Shown in pieces: positions 51,216 to 59,201 of a stretch of 64,000 bases of DNA; the first letter of the stretch is position 1, and every line of letters begins with the position of its first letter. Below the pieces are notes generated by a model. It did not search any database, was not told where the DNA came from, and worked only from the letters and a program-made list of their open reading frames with translations. The translations under genes were made by a program, and so were the position numbers. The stretch is from Pseudomonas antarctica (lineage in GTDB: Bacteria; Pseudomonadota; Gammaproteobacteria; Pseudomonadales; Pseudomonadaceae): NCBI RefSeq assembly GCF_001647715.1, contig NZ_CP015600.1, forward strand, positions 2,170,001 to 2,234,000, written 5' to 3'.

Positions 51216-51986
51216 ATGAAAAAGTCCCTGGCCATTTTGGCTGCTGTCCTGTCGTTCAATGCGTTCGCCAACGAGAAATTGGTGGTGGGCGCGACCCCTG
51301 TACCTCACGCGGAAATCCTCGAGTTCGTCAAACCGGTATTGGCCAAGGAAGGTGTGGATTTGCAAATCAAAGTCTTCACCGATTTTATCCAGCCCAACCA
51401 GCAATTGGCGCTGAAAAACATCGACGCCAACTATTACCAGTACCGCCCGTTTCTGGATGATTACAACAAGACTCGCCACACCGACCTGGTGCCGGTGGTG
51501 GGTGTGCATATCGAGCCGTTTGGTGCTTACTCGACGCGGATCAAAAACATTGCTGAGCTCAAGGACGGCGCCACCGTGTCGATCCCCAACGATCCGGTCA
51601 ACACCGGGCGCGCGCTGGTGCTGCTGGATGAAGCCGGGCTGATCAAACTCAAGGACCCAAGCAACACCTTGAGCACACCGCGCGATATCGCGCAGAACCC
51701 CATGCACCTGAAAATCCGCGAGCTGGAAGGCGCCTTGCTCGCGCGCTCGGTGAGCCAGGTGGACCTGGCGTTTGTGTTTGCCAATTACGCGTTGGAAGCG
51801 GGGATCGATACCAACAGCGCGTTGATTGTGGAGAAGGGTAAATCGCTGTACGTCGAGTACCTGGTTGCGCGACCGGACAATATCAACGACCCGGGCATTC
51901 AGAAGTTGGCCAAGGCGTTGAATTCCGAGGCAGTGCGCCAGTTCATTTTGACGCGCTACAAAGGCCAGATTGCCCCAGGCTTCTGA
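51216..51986 (+). CDS. metQ: MetQ/NlpA-family binding protein
   Basis: A 256-aa binding protein with signal peptide MKKSLAILAAVLSFNAFAN. It has no lipobox Cys, so it appears soluble rather than lipid-anchored. The NlpA/MetQ signature VGATPVPHAEILEFVKPVLAKEGVDL is followed by NYYQYRPFLDDYN and SIPNDPVN. It binds methionine or a related sulfur compound for MetI. It begins 28 bp after metI with AACCTTGGAG upstream. The next gene is the convergent soxR. Confidence 0.92.
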   Translation: MKKSLAILAAVLSFNAFANEKLVVGATPVPHAEILEFVKPVLAKEGVDLQIKVFTDFIQPNQQLALKNIDANYYQYRPFLDDYNKTRHTDLVPVVGVHIEPFGAYSTRIKNIAELKDGATVSIPNDPVNTGRALVLLDEAGLIKLKDPSNTLSTPRDIAQNPMHLKIRELEGALLARSVSQVDLAFVFANYALEAGIDTNSALIVEKGKSLYVEYLVARPDNINDPGIQKLAKALNSEAVRQFILTRYKGQIAPGF

Positions 51987-52018
51987 GCCTGGCAAATCAC
52001 ATTGATCGCATTCCCAAG

Positions 52019-52468
52019 TCAAGATGCGGTGGTGGGCTCCAGCAAATGGGCACCCGGCCCACGCTCCCCGAGTTGATCATCCTGATTACGCAAGGGGCAC
52101 GCGTCCAACGACAGGCACCCACACCCAATGCACCCACTGAGTTTGTCGCGCAGCAGCAACAACTTGTTGATGCGATCGTCCAGGTCCTCTCGCCACAGCG
52201 CCGACAAACGTTCCCAATCCTGCTTCGTAGGCGTGCGCTCATCCGGCAAGGTCTGCAATGCCTCGCCAATGGTCGCCAGCGCAATCCCCAAACGCTGGGC
52301 AATCTTGATCACCACCACCCGCCGCAACACATCCCGTGGGTAGCGCCGCTGGTTGCCCGCATTGCGATTGCTCTTGATCAGGCCCTTGGATTCATAGAAG
52401 TGCAGAGCCGTGACCGCTACGCCACTGCGGGCGGCCAGTTGGCCGACGGTGAGTTCTTTAGTGAGCAT
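52019..52468 (-). CDS. soxR: Redox-sensing regulator SoxR
   Basis: A 149-aa MerR-family regulator. The HTH spans residues about 7-30 and a dimerisation helix follows. The [2Fe-2S] cluster ligands are Cys113, Cys116, Cys118 and Cys124 in [12 protein letters not shown]. In pseudomonads SoxR responds to redox-cycling compounds such as phenazines. The start is MLTKEL at 52468; an upstream frame adds 20 residues not found in SoxR. It is divergent from a small monooxygenase gene, with a SoxR box between. Confidence 0.96.
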   Translation of the reverse strand: MLTKELTVGQLAARSGVAVTALHFYESKGLIKSNRNAGNQRRYPRDVLRRVVVIKIAQRLGIALATIGEALQTLPDERTPTKQDWERLSALWREDLDDRINKLLLLRDKLSGCIGCGCLSLDACPLRNQDDQLGERGPGAHLLEPTTAS

Positions 52469-52488
52469 GAAACACTCCGAATCAATGC

Positions 52489-52519
52489 TTGACCTTGACT
52501 TAACTAGAGGTTTTACCCT
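52489..52519 (+). promoter_or_regulatory. SoxR-controlled promoter of the divergent monooxygenase gene
   Basis: TTGACC (52489-52494) and TACCCT (52514-52519) have the 19-bp spacer typical of MerR-family targets. Within it lies CCTTGACTTAACTAGAGG (52493-52510), matching the SoxR box CCTCAAGTTAACTTGAGG at 14 of 18 positions. Confidence 0.8.
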
Positions 52520-52568
52520 GCGTGGCATCGAATCGCAAAATTCTGCTTACAGAGAAAGGGGAGTGTTC

Positions 52569-52934
52569 ATGCAGGTATCAGAGAAGAGTCGCAGCTTCAC
52601 TCAATTGATCGAGTTTCAGATCGAGCCCCGGCAGCAGTTCGCCCTGGTAGCGGCCTTGTCTACCCAAAGCGAGCGCCTGGCCCAAGGCCACGGCGGCTTT
52701 ATCAATGCGAGTGTGCAGGTCAGTGAAGACGGGCGGCGGGTGCTCAATTACCTGCAATGGCGCTCCCGCGAGGACGGTGAGGCGGCGTTTGAATGTTTTG
52801 AGCACGGCGAGGAAGATTTCTGGACGCTGATTCGCGCCCACCAGGCCACGGCGGTGACCTTTGGTTCGTTCCAGGTGCTGCGCAGCTTTGAGCGCAGTCA
52901 TGACAACGCGTTGCACTGTCGCCTAAATGGATAA
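52569..52934 (+). CDS. Antibiotic biosynthesis monooxygenase (ABM) domain protein, SoxR target
   Basis: A 121-aa protein with the ABM/dimeric alpha-beta-barrel fold signature (FTQLIEFQIEP..., GGFINASVQVSEDGRRVLNYLQW). Such proteins oxidise aromatic compounds or quinols without cofactors. The ATG has GGGGA 7 nt upstream. The divergent position to soxR and a SoxR-box promoter match the soxR-PA2274 pair of P. aeruginosa. It overlaps the convergent sfnR by 12 bp. Confidence 0.87.
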   Translation: MQVSEKSRSFTQLIEFQIEPRQQFALVAALSTQSERLAQGHGGFINASVQVSEDGRRVLNYLQWRSREDGEAAFECFEHGEEDFWTLIRAHQATAVTFGSFQVLRSFERSHDNALHCRLNG

Positions 52935-54026
52935 GTGCAGCATCCGCTCGCCTTGCACGTTTTCCCCAGGGCGGCGTTTGTTCACCGCCAACTCGCCGAT
53001 CTTGATCAGGCGTGTGCGCGTGACGTTGCGGCTCAGGCCCAGCAGGCTGGCGGTGTGCACCTGGTTGTAATGGCTGAAGCGGTAGGCGGCGCGCAATAAC
53101 GCATCCTCGACCTTTTCATGCAGGGCGCCGGCCTGTTCCTCGAACAGCTTTTGAAAGGCGCGCGCCAGCAACGCTTCTGCGCTGTTATCGCTGCCGTGCT
53201 GGCTGTCGTCCTGGCGCTCGATGCGCAGGTTCGACAGGCGCAGATCATCGCGTTCGATCACGCCGTTGCGGCAGATCAGCAGGGTGTGGTGAATCACGTT
53301 TTCCAGCTCGCGAATATTGCCCGGCCAGCTGTAGCTTTTGAGCTTGTGTTCGGCCTCGCGGCTGATGGTGATCGGGCCATAGCCCAGGCGCTGGCTGTAG
53401 GCTTCGATGAAATGCCGGGTCAGTGGCAGGATGTCGCCGGGGCGCTCGCGCAGCGGGCTGAGCTCGAGGCTGACCACGTCGAGGCGGTAGTAGAGATCTT
53501 CGCGAAAGTGCCCGGCATTAATCGCCTTTTCCAGTTGCACGTTGGTCGCTGCCAGCACGCGCACGTCGATGGGAATGCTTTTGCGCGAACCCAGGCGCAC
53601 CACCTCGCGTTCCTGTAATACGCGCAACAGTTTGACCTGGATCGCCATCGGCAAGTCGCCGATCTCATCCAGGAACAAAGTGCCGCCGTCGGCTTCTTCG
53701 AACCAGCCGGCCTTGGCGCTGAGCGCGCCGGTAAAGGCGCCCTTTTCATGGCCGAACAGTTCGGCCTCCACCAGCGATTCGGAAAATGCCCCGCAATTCA
53801 CCGCCACAAACGGCCGGTTGCGCCGTGCGCTGAGGTTATGAATATGGCGCGCCACCAGCTCTTTACCGGTGCCGGTCTCGCCGATGATCAGCACGCTGGC
53901 TTCGCTGGGTGCCACTTGCTGGATGTGATCGAGCAGCGCCTGGGATTTCGGGTCTTCGAAGACCTGGGCCGTGGCGCGAATCGACGTCGCGAGGGCGGGC
54001 GAGGGCGGTAAGGTTAAAAGCTGCAT
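52923..54026 (-). CDS. sfnR: Sigma-54-dependent activator SfnR
   Basis: A 367-aa enhancer-binding protein: AAA+ core (about residues 25-260) with Walker A GETGTGKE, the sigma-54 contact loop GAFTGA, GGTLFLDEIGDLP and an R-finger region, then a C-terminal HTH (YNQVHTASLLGLSRNVTRTRLIK). It has no N-terminal sensory domain, as in SfnR, so its level rather than a ligand sets activity. The ATG at 54026 has AGAGG upstream. It is the last gene of the msuEDC-sfnR unit and would drive sigma-54 promoters for sulfur scavenging. Confidence 0.92.
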   Translation of the reverse strand: MQLLTLPPSPALATSIRATAQVFEDPKSQALLDHIQQVAPSEASVLIIGETGTGKELVARHIHNLSARRNRPFVAVNCGAFSESLVEAELFGHEKGAFTGALSAKAGWFEEADGGTLFLDEIGDLPMAIQVKLLRVLQEREVVRLGSRKSIPIDVRVLAATNVQLEKAINAGHFREDLYYRLDVVSLELSPLRERPGDILPLTRHFIEAYSQRLGYGPITISREAEHKLKSYSWPGNIRELENVIHHTLLICRNGVIERDDLRLSNLRIERQDDSQHGSDNSAEALLARAFQKLFEEQAGALHEKVEDALLRAAYRFSHYNQVHTASLLGLSRNVTRTRLIKIGELAVNKRRPGENVQGERMLHLSI

Positions 54027-54037
54027 GGGCACCTCTC

Positions 54038-55225
54038 TTAAGAGTAGAACGTTGGAATCGGCAGGGACTGGTTCAGCGCCCAGTCCCCGAGTTCGTGGAG
54101 CTTGTAGTCCACCGGGTCGTGCAAAGTTTGTGTGCGCAGATTGCGCCAGTGGCGGTCCAGGCGCAGGGAGGCGTGGGTGGAACGCGCGCCGGTGACTTCA
54201 AACAGGCGGCTGCACAACTCCAGGCCTTGGCGGGTGGCGGCGACTTTCGCGGTGGCGATCGCAATGGCCAGTTGGCCGCGTTCGTGTTCACTGAGGTTGG
54301 GGCCTTTGGCCCAGGCCTGATCGAGCAGCTCGGCAGCGCGTTCCACCAGCAGGCGCACGCCTTCCAAGGCTACCCAAAACTCGCCGTAATGGTGCAGGAC
54401 GTAAGGGTCCTGGCGCACGTTGTCGGCCGAGGATTTATGCCATGAACGGGTTTCGGTCAGGGTGTAATGGCGCGCTTCTTCAAATGCGCCCTCGGCAATG
54501 CCGAGAAACATATGCGTGAAGGTCAGTTGCGCGATCAGCGGGCGCAGGCAGGCGAAGGGCGTGCTCAGTGGGCCTGGGTCGAGCAGCAATTCCGACTCCT
54601 CGACGCGTACCCGTTCGAAGCTGGCGCTGCCGCTGTCGGTCTGACGCTGGCCGATGTTGTTCCAGTCGTTATGTAGGGTGATGCCACTGCGCCCGCTGGG
54701 AATGGCGGCAATCAGCAGTTTGCCGCCAGCGCTTTCATCCACGGCTGAGGCAATCAGCATTTCCGAATCGCTGGCACCGGAGCAGAAGCTCTTCTTGCCG
54801 GAGAATTCACGCCAGCCGCCAAAATCCTTGACCACCGTGCGCGTGTCCAGCGGGTTGAGGGCGTTGCCCCAGAACCAGTTTTTGCGTGCGGTCTGTTCGA
54901 ACCAGGGCTGCCATTGGTCCGGACGCGCAAACAGGCGCACGGTGGCGAGCATCAGGTGGTGGAAACCAAAGACGTGCGCGATGGAGCTGTCGACCTTGGC
55001 GAACTCGCGAACGATGCCCAGGGTTTCGCTCCAGCGTGCACCGAGGCCACCGTATTGGGTGGGAATGCTCAGGGCCAGCAGGCCGCTTTGACGCAGGGCG
55101 TCCCGTTCGGTTTTCGGTGTGCCGCCACGCTCATCGCGCTCGACGGCGGTGAGGGCAAATTCGGCGGCCAGCAGTTTGGCGGTCTGCAACGGCGATGGCA
55201 GGACGCTGTGGGGTTTGGCTGTCAC
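54038..55225 (-). CDS. msuC: MsuC, FMNH2-dependent methanesulfinate monooxygenase
   Basis: A 395-aa acyl-CoA-dehydrogenase/DszC-fold flavoprotein, which in methanesulfonate users oxidises methanesulfinate to methanesulfonate with reduced flavin from MsuE. The segments FGFHHLMLATVR and GKKSFCSGASDSEML, plus the C-terminal RLDRHWRNLRTQTLHDP, are shared with the SfnB group. It lies between msuD and sfnR, as in P. aeruginosa. A REPIN (55265-55354) separates it from msuD. Confidence 0.87.
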   Translation of the reverse strand: MTAKPHSVLPSPLQTAKLLAAEFALTAVERDERGGTPKTERDALRQSGLLALSIPTQYGGLGARWSETLGIVREFAKVDSSIAHVFGFHHLMLATVRLFARPDQWQPWFEQTARKNWFWGNALNPLDTRTVVKDFGGWREFSGKKSFCSGASDSEMLIASAVDESAGGKLLIAAIPSGRSGITLHNDWNNIGQRQTDSGSASFERVRVEESELLLDPGPLSTPFACLRPLIAQLTFTHMFLGIAEGAFEEARHYTLTETRSWHKSSADNVRQDPYVLHHYGEFWVALEGVRLLVERAAELLDQAWAKGPNLSEHERGQLAIAIATAKVAATRQGLELCSRLFEVTGARSTHASLRLDRHWRNLRTQTLHDPVDYKLHELGDWALNQSLPIPTFYS

Positions 55226-55264
55226 ACGATGTTCCTCAATATCGGTTTGGCAATGAAGGCCAGA

Positions 55265-55354
55265 TGTGGGAGCGGGCTTGCTCGCGAAAGCGGTGTGTCA
55301 GATGGCAAATGAATTAACTGAACTGACGTATTCGCGAGCAAGCCCGCTTCCCCA
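55265..55354. repeat. REPIN inside the msu operon
   Basis: Arms TGTGGGAGCGGGCTTGCTCGCGAA (55265-55288) and its inverted copy at 55331-55354, the last bases slightly diverged. Located in the 148-bp msuD-msuC gap. Confidence 0.85.
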
Positions 55355-55373
55355 TAAAGCAGATTCAGCGCGC

Positions 55374-56516
55374 TCAGGCCTTCGTTGTGGGCAGCACATC
55401 GTTGGCAATCATTTCGCCAAACGGGCCCGTGAGGTTGGTGACGCCACGCCCGGCAAGGCTGGCGTAGGGTTCCGGCAACAGGGGGAACACCAACTCGGCA
55501 AAGCGATAGGCTTCTTCCAGGTGTGGGTAGCCGGAGAAGATGAAACTCTCGATGCCCAGGTCGGCGTACTCTTTGATGCGCTCGGCCACCTGCTGCGGGT
55601 TACCGACCAGTGCCGTGCCGGCACCGCCGCGTACCAGGCCGACGCCGGCCCACAAGTTGGGGGCGATTTCCAGGTTATCGCGGCGCCCGTCGTGCAAGGC
55701 GGCCATACGGCGCTGGCCTTCGGAGTCAAAGCGCGAGAAGGATTTTTGCGCGGCAGCGATGGTTTCGTCGCTGATGTGCTCGATCAGTTTGTCGGCGGCT
55801 TTCCAGGCGTCTTCTTCGGTCTCGCGTACGATCACGTGCAGGCGGATGCCGAACTTCACGGTGCGGCCGTGGCGGGCGGCACGTTCGCGGACATCCGCGA
55901 GTTTTTCCGCAACAGCGGCGGGCGGCTCGCCCCAGGTCAGGTATACGTCGACCTGTTCGGCGGCCAGGTCGTGGGCGGCGTCGGAAGAACCGCCGAAGTA
56001 CAGCGGCGGATACGGCTTCTGCACCGATGGGTAAAGGGCCTTGGCATTCTGTACGCGCAGGTGTTTGCCTTCGAAGTCCACCGATTCGCCCTGCAACACT
56101 CGGCGCCAGATCTGCAGGAACTCGTCTGAGACTTCGTAGCGTTCGCTGTGGTCGAGGAAACTGCCGTCGCCCCGGTTTTCGTCGGGGTCGCCGCCGGTTA
56201 CCACGTTGATCAGCAAGCGGCCGTTGGACAGGCGATCCAGGGTAGCGGCCATGCGCGCCGAGACCGTGGGCGAGATAATGCCCGGGCGAATGGCGACCAG
56301 ATAACGCAGGTGTTCAGTCAGCGGTACCAGCGCTGAGGCGATAACCCAGGAGTCTTCGCACGAGCGGCCGGTAGGAATCAACACGCCGTAGTAACCGAGG
56401 CTGTCAGCTGCTTGTGCGACTTGTTTCAGATAGTTGAGGGTGACCGGCCGTGCCCCTTGGGTGGTGCCCAGGTAATGACCGTCGCCGTGCGTTGGCAGAA
56501 ACCAAAAAACATCCAT
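55374..56516 (-). CDS. msuD: MsuD, FMNH2-dependent methanesulfonate monooxygenase
   Basis: A 380-aa bacterial-luciferase-family monooxygenase (SsuD/MsuD type). Family blocks include WFLPTHGDG near the N-terminus, [29 protein letters not shown] and the C-terminal EEAYRFAE. It cleaves the C-S bond of methanesulfonate or related alkanesulfonates to give sulfite and aldehyde, using FMNH2 from MsuE. It starts 9 bp after the msuE stop. Confidence 0.92.
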   Translation of the reverse strand: MDVFWFLPTHGDGHYLGTTQGARPVTLNYLKQVAQAADSLGYYGVLIPTGRSCEDSWVIASALVPLTEHLRYLVAIRPGIISPTVSARMAATLDRLSNGRLLINVVTGGDPDENRGDGSFLDHSERYEVSDEFLQIWRRVLQGESVDFEGKHLRVQNAKALYPSVQKPYPPLYFGGSSDAAHDLAAEQVDVYLTWGEPPAAVAEKLADVRERAARHGRTVKFGIRLHVIVRETEEDAWKAADKLIEHISDETIAAAQKSFSRFDSEGQRRMAALHDGRRDNLEIAPNLWAGVGLVRGGAGTALVGNPQQVAERIKEYADLGIESFIFSGYPHLEEAYRFAELVFPLLPEPYASLAGRGVTNLTGPFGEMIANDVLPTTKA

Positions 56517-56525
56517 GACAAATCC

Positions 56526-57089
56526 TTAAGCGATTTTCAGCAGAGAAGGAGAGTGCGCGGCAAACAGTGGCGCTGCGCGTTCTGCGGCAAGGCGGATGCG
56601 GCCCTTCAAGGGCTCGCTGGTTATTTGGTAGTCGGTGAAATCAGCTTCAGTGGCATACACGCCGATCGGCAAGGTCAGCGCTTGGAAGAAGCTGAACAGC
56701 GGGCGCAGTTGGTGCTCGAGGACCAGTGCGTGGCGTTCGCTACCGCCGGTGGCCGCGAGCAACACCGGTGTGTTGATCAACGCGTTCAGGCCGACCAGAT
56801 CGAACAGGTGTTTGAGCAGGCCAGGGTAGGAGCCGCGATAGACCGGTGCGGCGACGATCAGCAGGTCGGCTTGTTCGATGGCCAACAGTTGGGATTCGAC
56901 CTCGGCCGGCAGTTCATCACGCGACATGGCACCGCCCAATGGCCGGGCGATGTCGCCCAGTTCGATCAGTGTGGTCTGGATCGGCAGCAGGCTCGCCAGT
57001 TCGGCCAGCACGGCTTGGGTCAGCACCAATGTGCGGGAGGGGCGCCAGGTTCCGCCGGAGAGGGCAACGACATTCAGGGGACGGGTCAT
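56526..57089 (-). CDS. msuE: MsuE, NAD(P)H-dependent FMN reductase
   Basis: A 187-aa flavodoxin-fold FMN reductase supplying FMNH2 to MsuD and MsuC. Family motifs are VVALSGGTWRPSRT, LLIVAAPVYRGSYPGLLKHLFDLV and LAATGGSERHALV. The start is MTRPLNV at 57089, with AAGGAA 7 nt upstream. It is the first gene of the msuEDC-sfnR operon, preceded by a sigma-54 promoter. Confidence 0.93.
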   Translation of the reverse strand: MTRPLNVVALSGGTWRPSRTLVLTQAVLAELASLLPIQTTLIELGDIARPLGGAMSRDELPAEVESQLLAIEQADLLIVAAPVYRGSYPGLLKHLFDLVGLNALINTPVLLAATGGSERHALVLEHQLRPLFSFFQALTLPIGVYATEADFTDYQITSEPLKGRIRLAAERAAPLFAAHSPSLLKIA

Positions 57090-57141
57090 GAACAGTTCCT
57101 TTTTCAACAGTGGTTCATTGCAAGAGAAGTGAAACGTCTTG

Positions 57142-57157
57142 AGCAAGAGCTGTACCA
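57142..57157 (-). promoter_or_regulatory. Sigma-54 promoter of the msuEDC-sfnR operon
   Basis: On the minus strand TGGTAC-AGCTC-TTGCT matches TGGCAC-N5-TTGCW at all but one base, with correct spacing. It lies 53 bp before msuE. The rest of the 399-bp gap 57090-57488 is AT-rich and holds a TCACCGT/ACGGTGA hairpin near 57413-57431, with no reading frame I would support. Confidence 0.75.
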
Positions 57158-57488
57158 ACGGCTGGAAGCCTTGATTTACATGGGCTGCGCGCTCACTGCT
57201 GAAAAAAGCTGCTGTTGTCGGCCTGGTGTTTTGTTGAATGACTGTTGCGTGGGCAACAGTTGCGTGGCGAACAGTGTTAGTCGGCGTGCAGCCAGTTATA
57301 GAGGCTTACGGTTATTCCGTAAATGAACGTATTTCCATATTTATAGATCTTAAATGAATATGCCTTGCGCCCTATCGAAGGGGTCTGAATGGTTGATAGC
57401 GACTATCACGGACGGTGATTTTTCACCGTGCGCGGGCGGGAGTAGCCTGTGTTCATTGACTCGAAACCTCCTTCGCAGGGCCTTCACC

Positions 57489-57758
57489 ATGAACCATTTT
57501 CTGGCTGTTTCCTTAATAGTTGTCAGCTCCGTCCTCGCCGGTTGTGCGACCCATCCATCACCAGAATCGCGCCCCTACACCGCAGAAGAAACCAAGCAAT
57601 TGGCTTTGGAGGCCTTGGGCCGTCGTGGCCTGTCCTTTGATGAGTATCAGCAGCAGCGCGCGGCACTGACCGGCCAGCCGCAGAAGCCCTTCGGCTTTGA
57701 TCACCAGGCTGAAATGAACGCTGAACGTAGTGTGGTGTTGCATGGTCGTCCCAGTTGA
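57489..57758 (+). CDS. Small outer-membrane-type lipoprotein
   Basis: An 89-aa lipoprotein with a signal peptide and lipobox LAGC (MNHFLAVSLIVVSSVLAGC), then a hydrophilic region beginning with Pro/Ser residues and YTAEETKQLALEALGRRGLS. No known domain. Followed by a strong terminator at 57775-57816. A longer frame from 57354 starts before the signal peptide and is not supported. Confidence 0.75.
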   Translation: MNHFLAVSLIVVSSVLAGCATHPSPESRPYTAEETKQLALEALGRRGLSFDEYQQQRAALTGQPQKPFGFDHQAEMNAERSVVLHGRPS

Positions 57759-57774
57759 GCCCGCGCCGAGCGGT

Positions 57775-57816
57775 AAAAAGCCCGAGGATTCCCTTAAGGA
57801 ACCTCGGGCTTTTTGT
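57775..57816 (+). terminator. Rho-independent terminator after the lipoprotein gene
   Basis: AAGCCCGAGG pairs with CCTCGGGCTT around a partly paired loop, followed by TTTTTG. Confidence 0.9.
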
Positions 57817-57991
57817 TTGCCATGGGGTTACTTCAGCCTGTTAAGCTGAATTTCAGGAGCGTTCCTACGCACATTTAAATAAAGTGGTCCTTCTTTAATG
57901 GCATTCGATCGGTTAAACCTGACGACCTCTGTTCCGGTCCATGCCCCCGAGACGCTGCTCTTGGGAATACGCTCTGCGAGTCTTAAACGTC

Positions 57992-59152
57992 ATGAATAAA
58001 CGTCCGTTGTATTTCGACTACGCCGCCACCACGCCGGTGGATGAGCGGGTCATCCAGGTGATGGTCGAGTGCCTGGGCTTCAATGCCAACTTTGGTAACC
58101 CTGCGTCCAGTTCCCATGCGTTCGGCCAAGCGGCCCGGCAAACGGTTGAACAGTCGCGCCGCCAGGTGGCCGAGTTGGTCGGTGCCCAGCCCGAGCAGAT
58201 CGTCTGGACGTCCGGCGCCACTGAATCCAACAACCTCGCGATCAAGGGCGTGGCCCAGGCGCGTGGTGTGGCAGGTGGGCATGTCATCACCAGCCAGATC
58301 GAACACAAAGCCACGCTGGACACTGCGCGGCAACTGCAGGAAGCCGGGGTGGCCGTGACCTACCTGGTGCCGGATGCCGAAGGGCTGATCAGCGCCGAAG
58401 CGGTGAGCGAAGCGCTGCGCGAAGACACCTTTCTGGTGTCCTTGATGCTCGTGAACAATGAGTTGGGCACTCTGAACGATATCCCCGCCATTGGCGCGCG
58501 GGTGCGTGAGCATGGTGCGTTGCTGCATGTGGATGCGGCGCAAGGTGCGGGCAAGGTAGCGATCGACCTGGCTGAGTGGCCGGTGGATTTGATGTCGTTT
58601 TCCGCGCACAAGCTTTACGGCCCCAAGGGCATCGGTGCGTTGTACGTGGGCCCTCGTGCCCAGCAGAAAGTGTTGGCGCAGATTCACGGCGGTGGCCACG
58701 AGGGCGGGTTGCGCTCCGGCACGCTGGCGACACACCAGATTGCGGGTATGGGCACCGCGTTCGCTTTGGCGGCAGCGTCGTTCTCAGCAGAAAAGGCCAC
58801 TATCGTCGCCTTGCGTCAGCGCCTGTTGGATCAGTTGGAGTCGGTAGCGGGTGTGCGCCTCAATGGCAGCCCTACGCAGCGCATTCCACATACGCTCAGC
58901 CTCACGTTCAGTGAAGGTGAATTCAATTCCTCCGCATTGAGCGCAGGCATCGCCTTTTCGGCAACCTCGGCGTGCAACTCGGCGAGCAATGCGCCGTCCC
59001 ACGTGCTTCTTGCCCTTGGCCATGACGCACGTAGCGCCGGCCGCACCATTCGCTTGAGCCTGGGTCGGTTCACCACCGAGCAGGACATCGACCAGGCCGT
59101 GCAATTGATCAAGGCCGCACTCGCCAGTGCACCGGCGTTCTGGGCCGTCTGA
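57992..59152 (+). CDS. IscS-type cysteine desulfurase
   Basis: A 386-aa PLP-dependent class V aminotransferase-fold enzyme. The PLP Lys is K207 in SFSAHKLYGPKG, the PLP-contacting His is in LHVDAAQGAGK, and the catalytic Cys328 is in SATSACNSAS. It takes sulfur from cysteine and passes it on as persulfide. There is no iscU, iscA or iscR nearby, so this is not the main isc locus. The start is the ATG at 57992; Shine-Dalgarno is weak. A longer frame from 57941 is not supported. Confidence 0.88.
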   Translation: MNKRPLYFDYAATTPVDERVIQVMVECLGFNANFGNPASSSHAFGQAARQTVEQSRRQVAELVGAQPEQIVWTSGATESNNLAIKGVAQARGVAGGHVITSQIEHKATLDTARQLQEAGVAVTYLVPDAEGLISAEAVSEALREDTFLVSLMLVNNELGTLNDIPAIGARVREHGALLHVDAAQGAGKVAIDLAEWPVDLMSFSAHKLYGPKGIGALYVGPRAQQKVLAQIHGGGHEGGLRSGTLATHQIAGMGTAFALAAASFSAEKATIVALRQRLLDQLESVAGVRLNGSPTQRIPHTLSLTFSEGEFNSSALSAGIAFSATSACNSASNAPSHVLLALGHDARSAGRTIRLSLGRFTTEQDIDQAVQLIKAALASAPAFWAV

Positions 59153-59201
59153 TTTGTCATGCGCAGTACATAACAATTATTAGTGGTTAGCAGGAGACAC
59201 A

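Noticed and set aside
3239..55354. Repeats considered as a CRISPR array
   Set aside because: The copies are scattered one pair at a time, are inverted pairs, and have no regular spacers or cas genes nearby.
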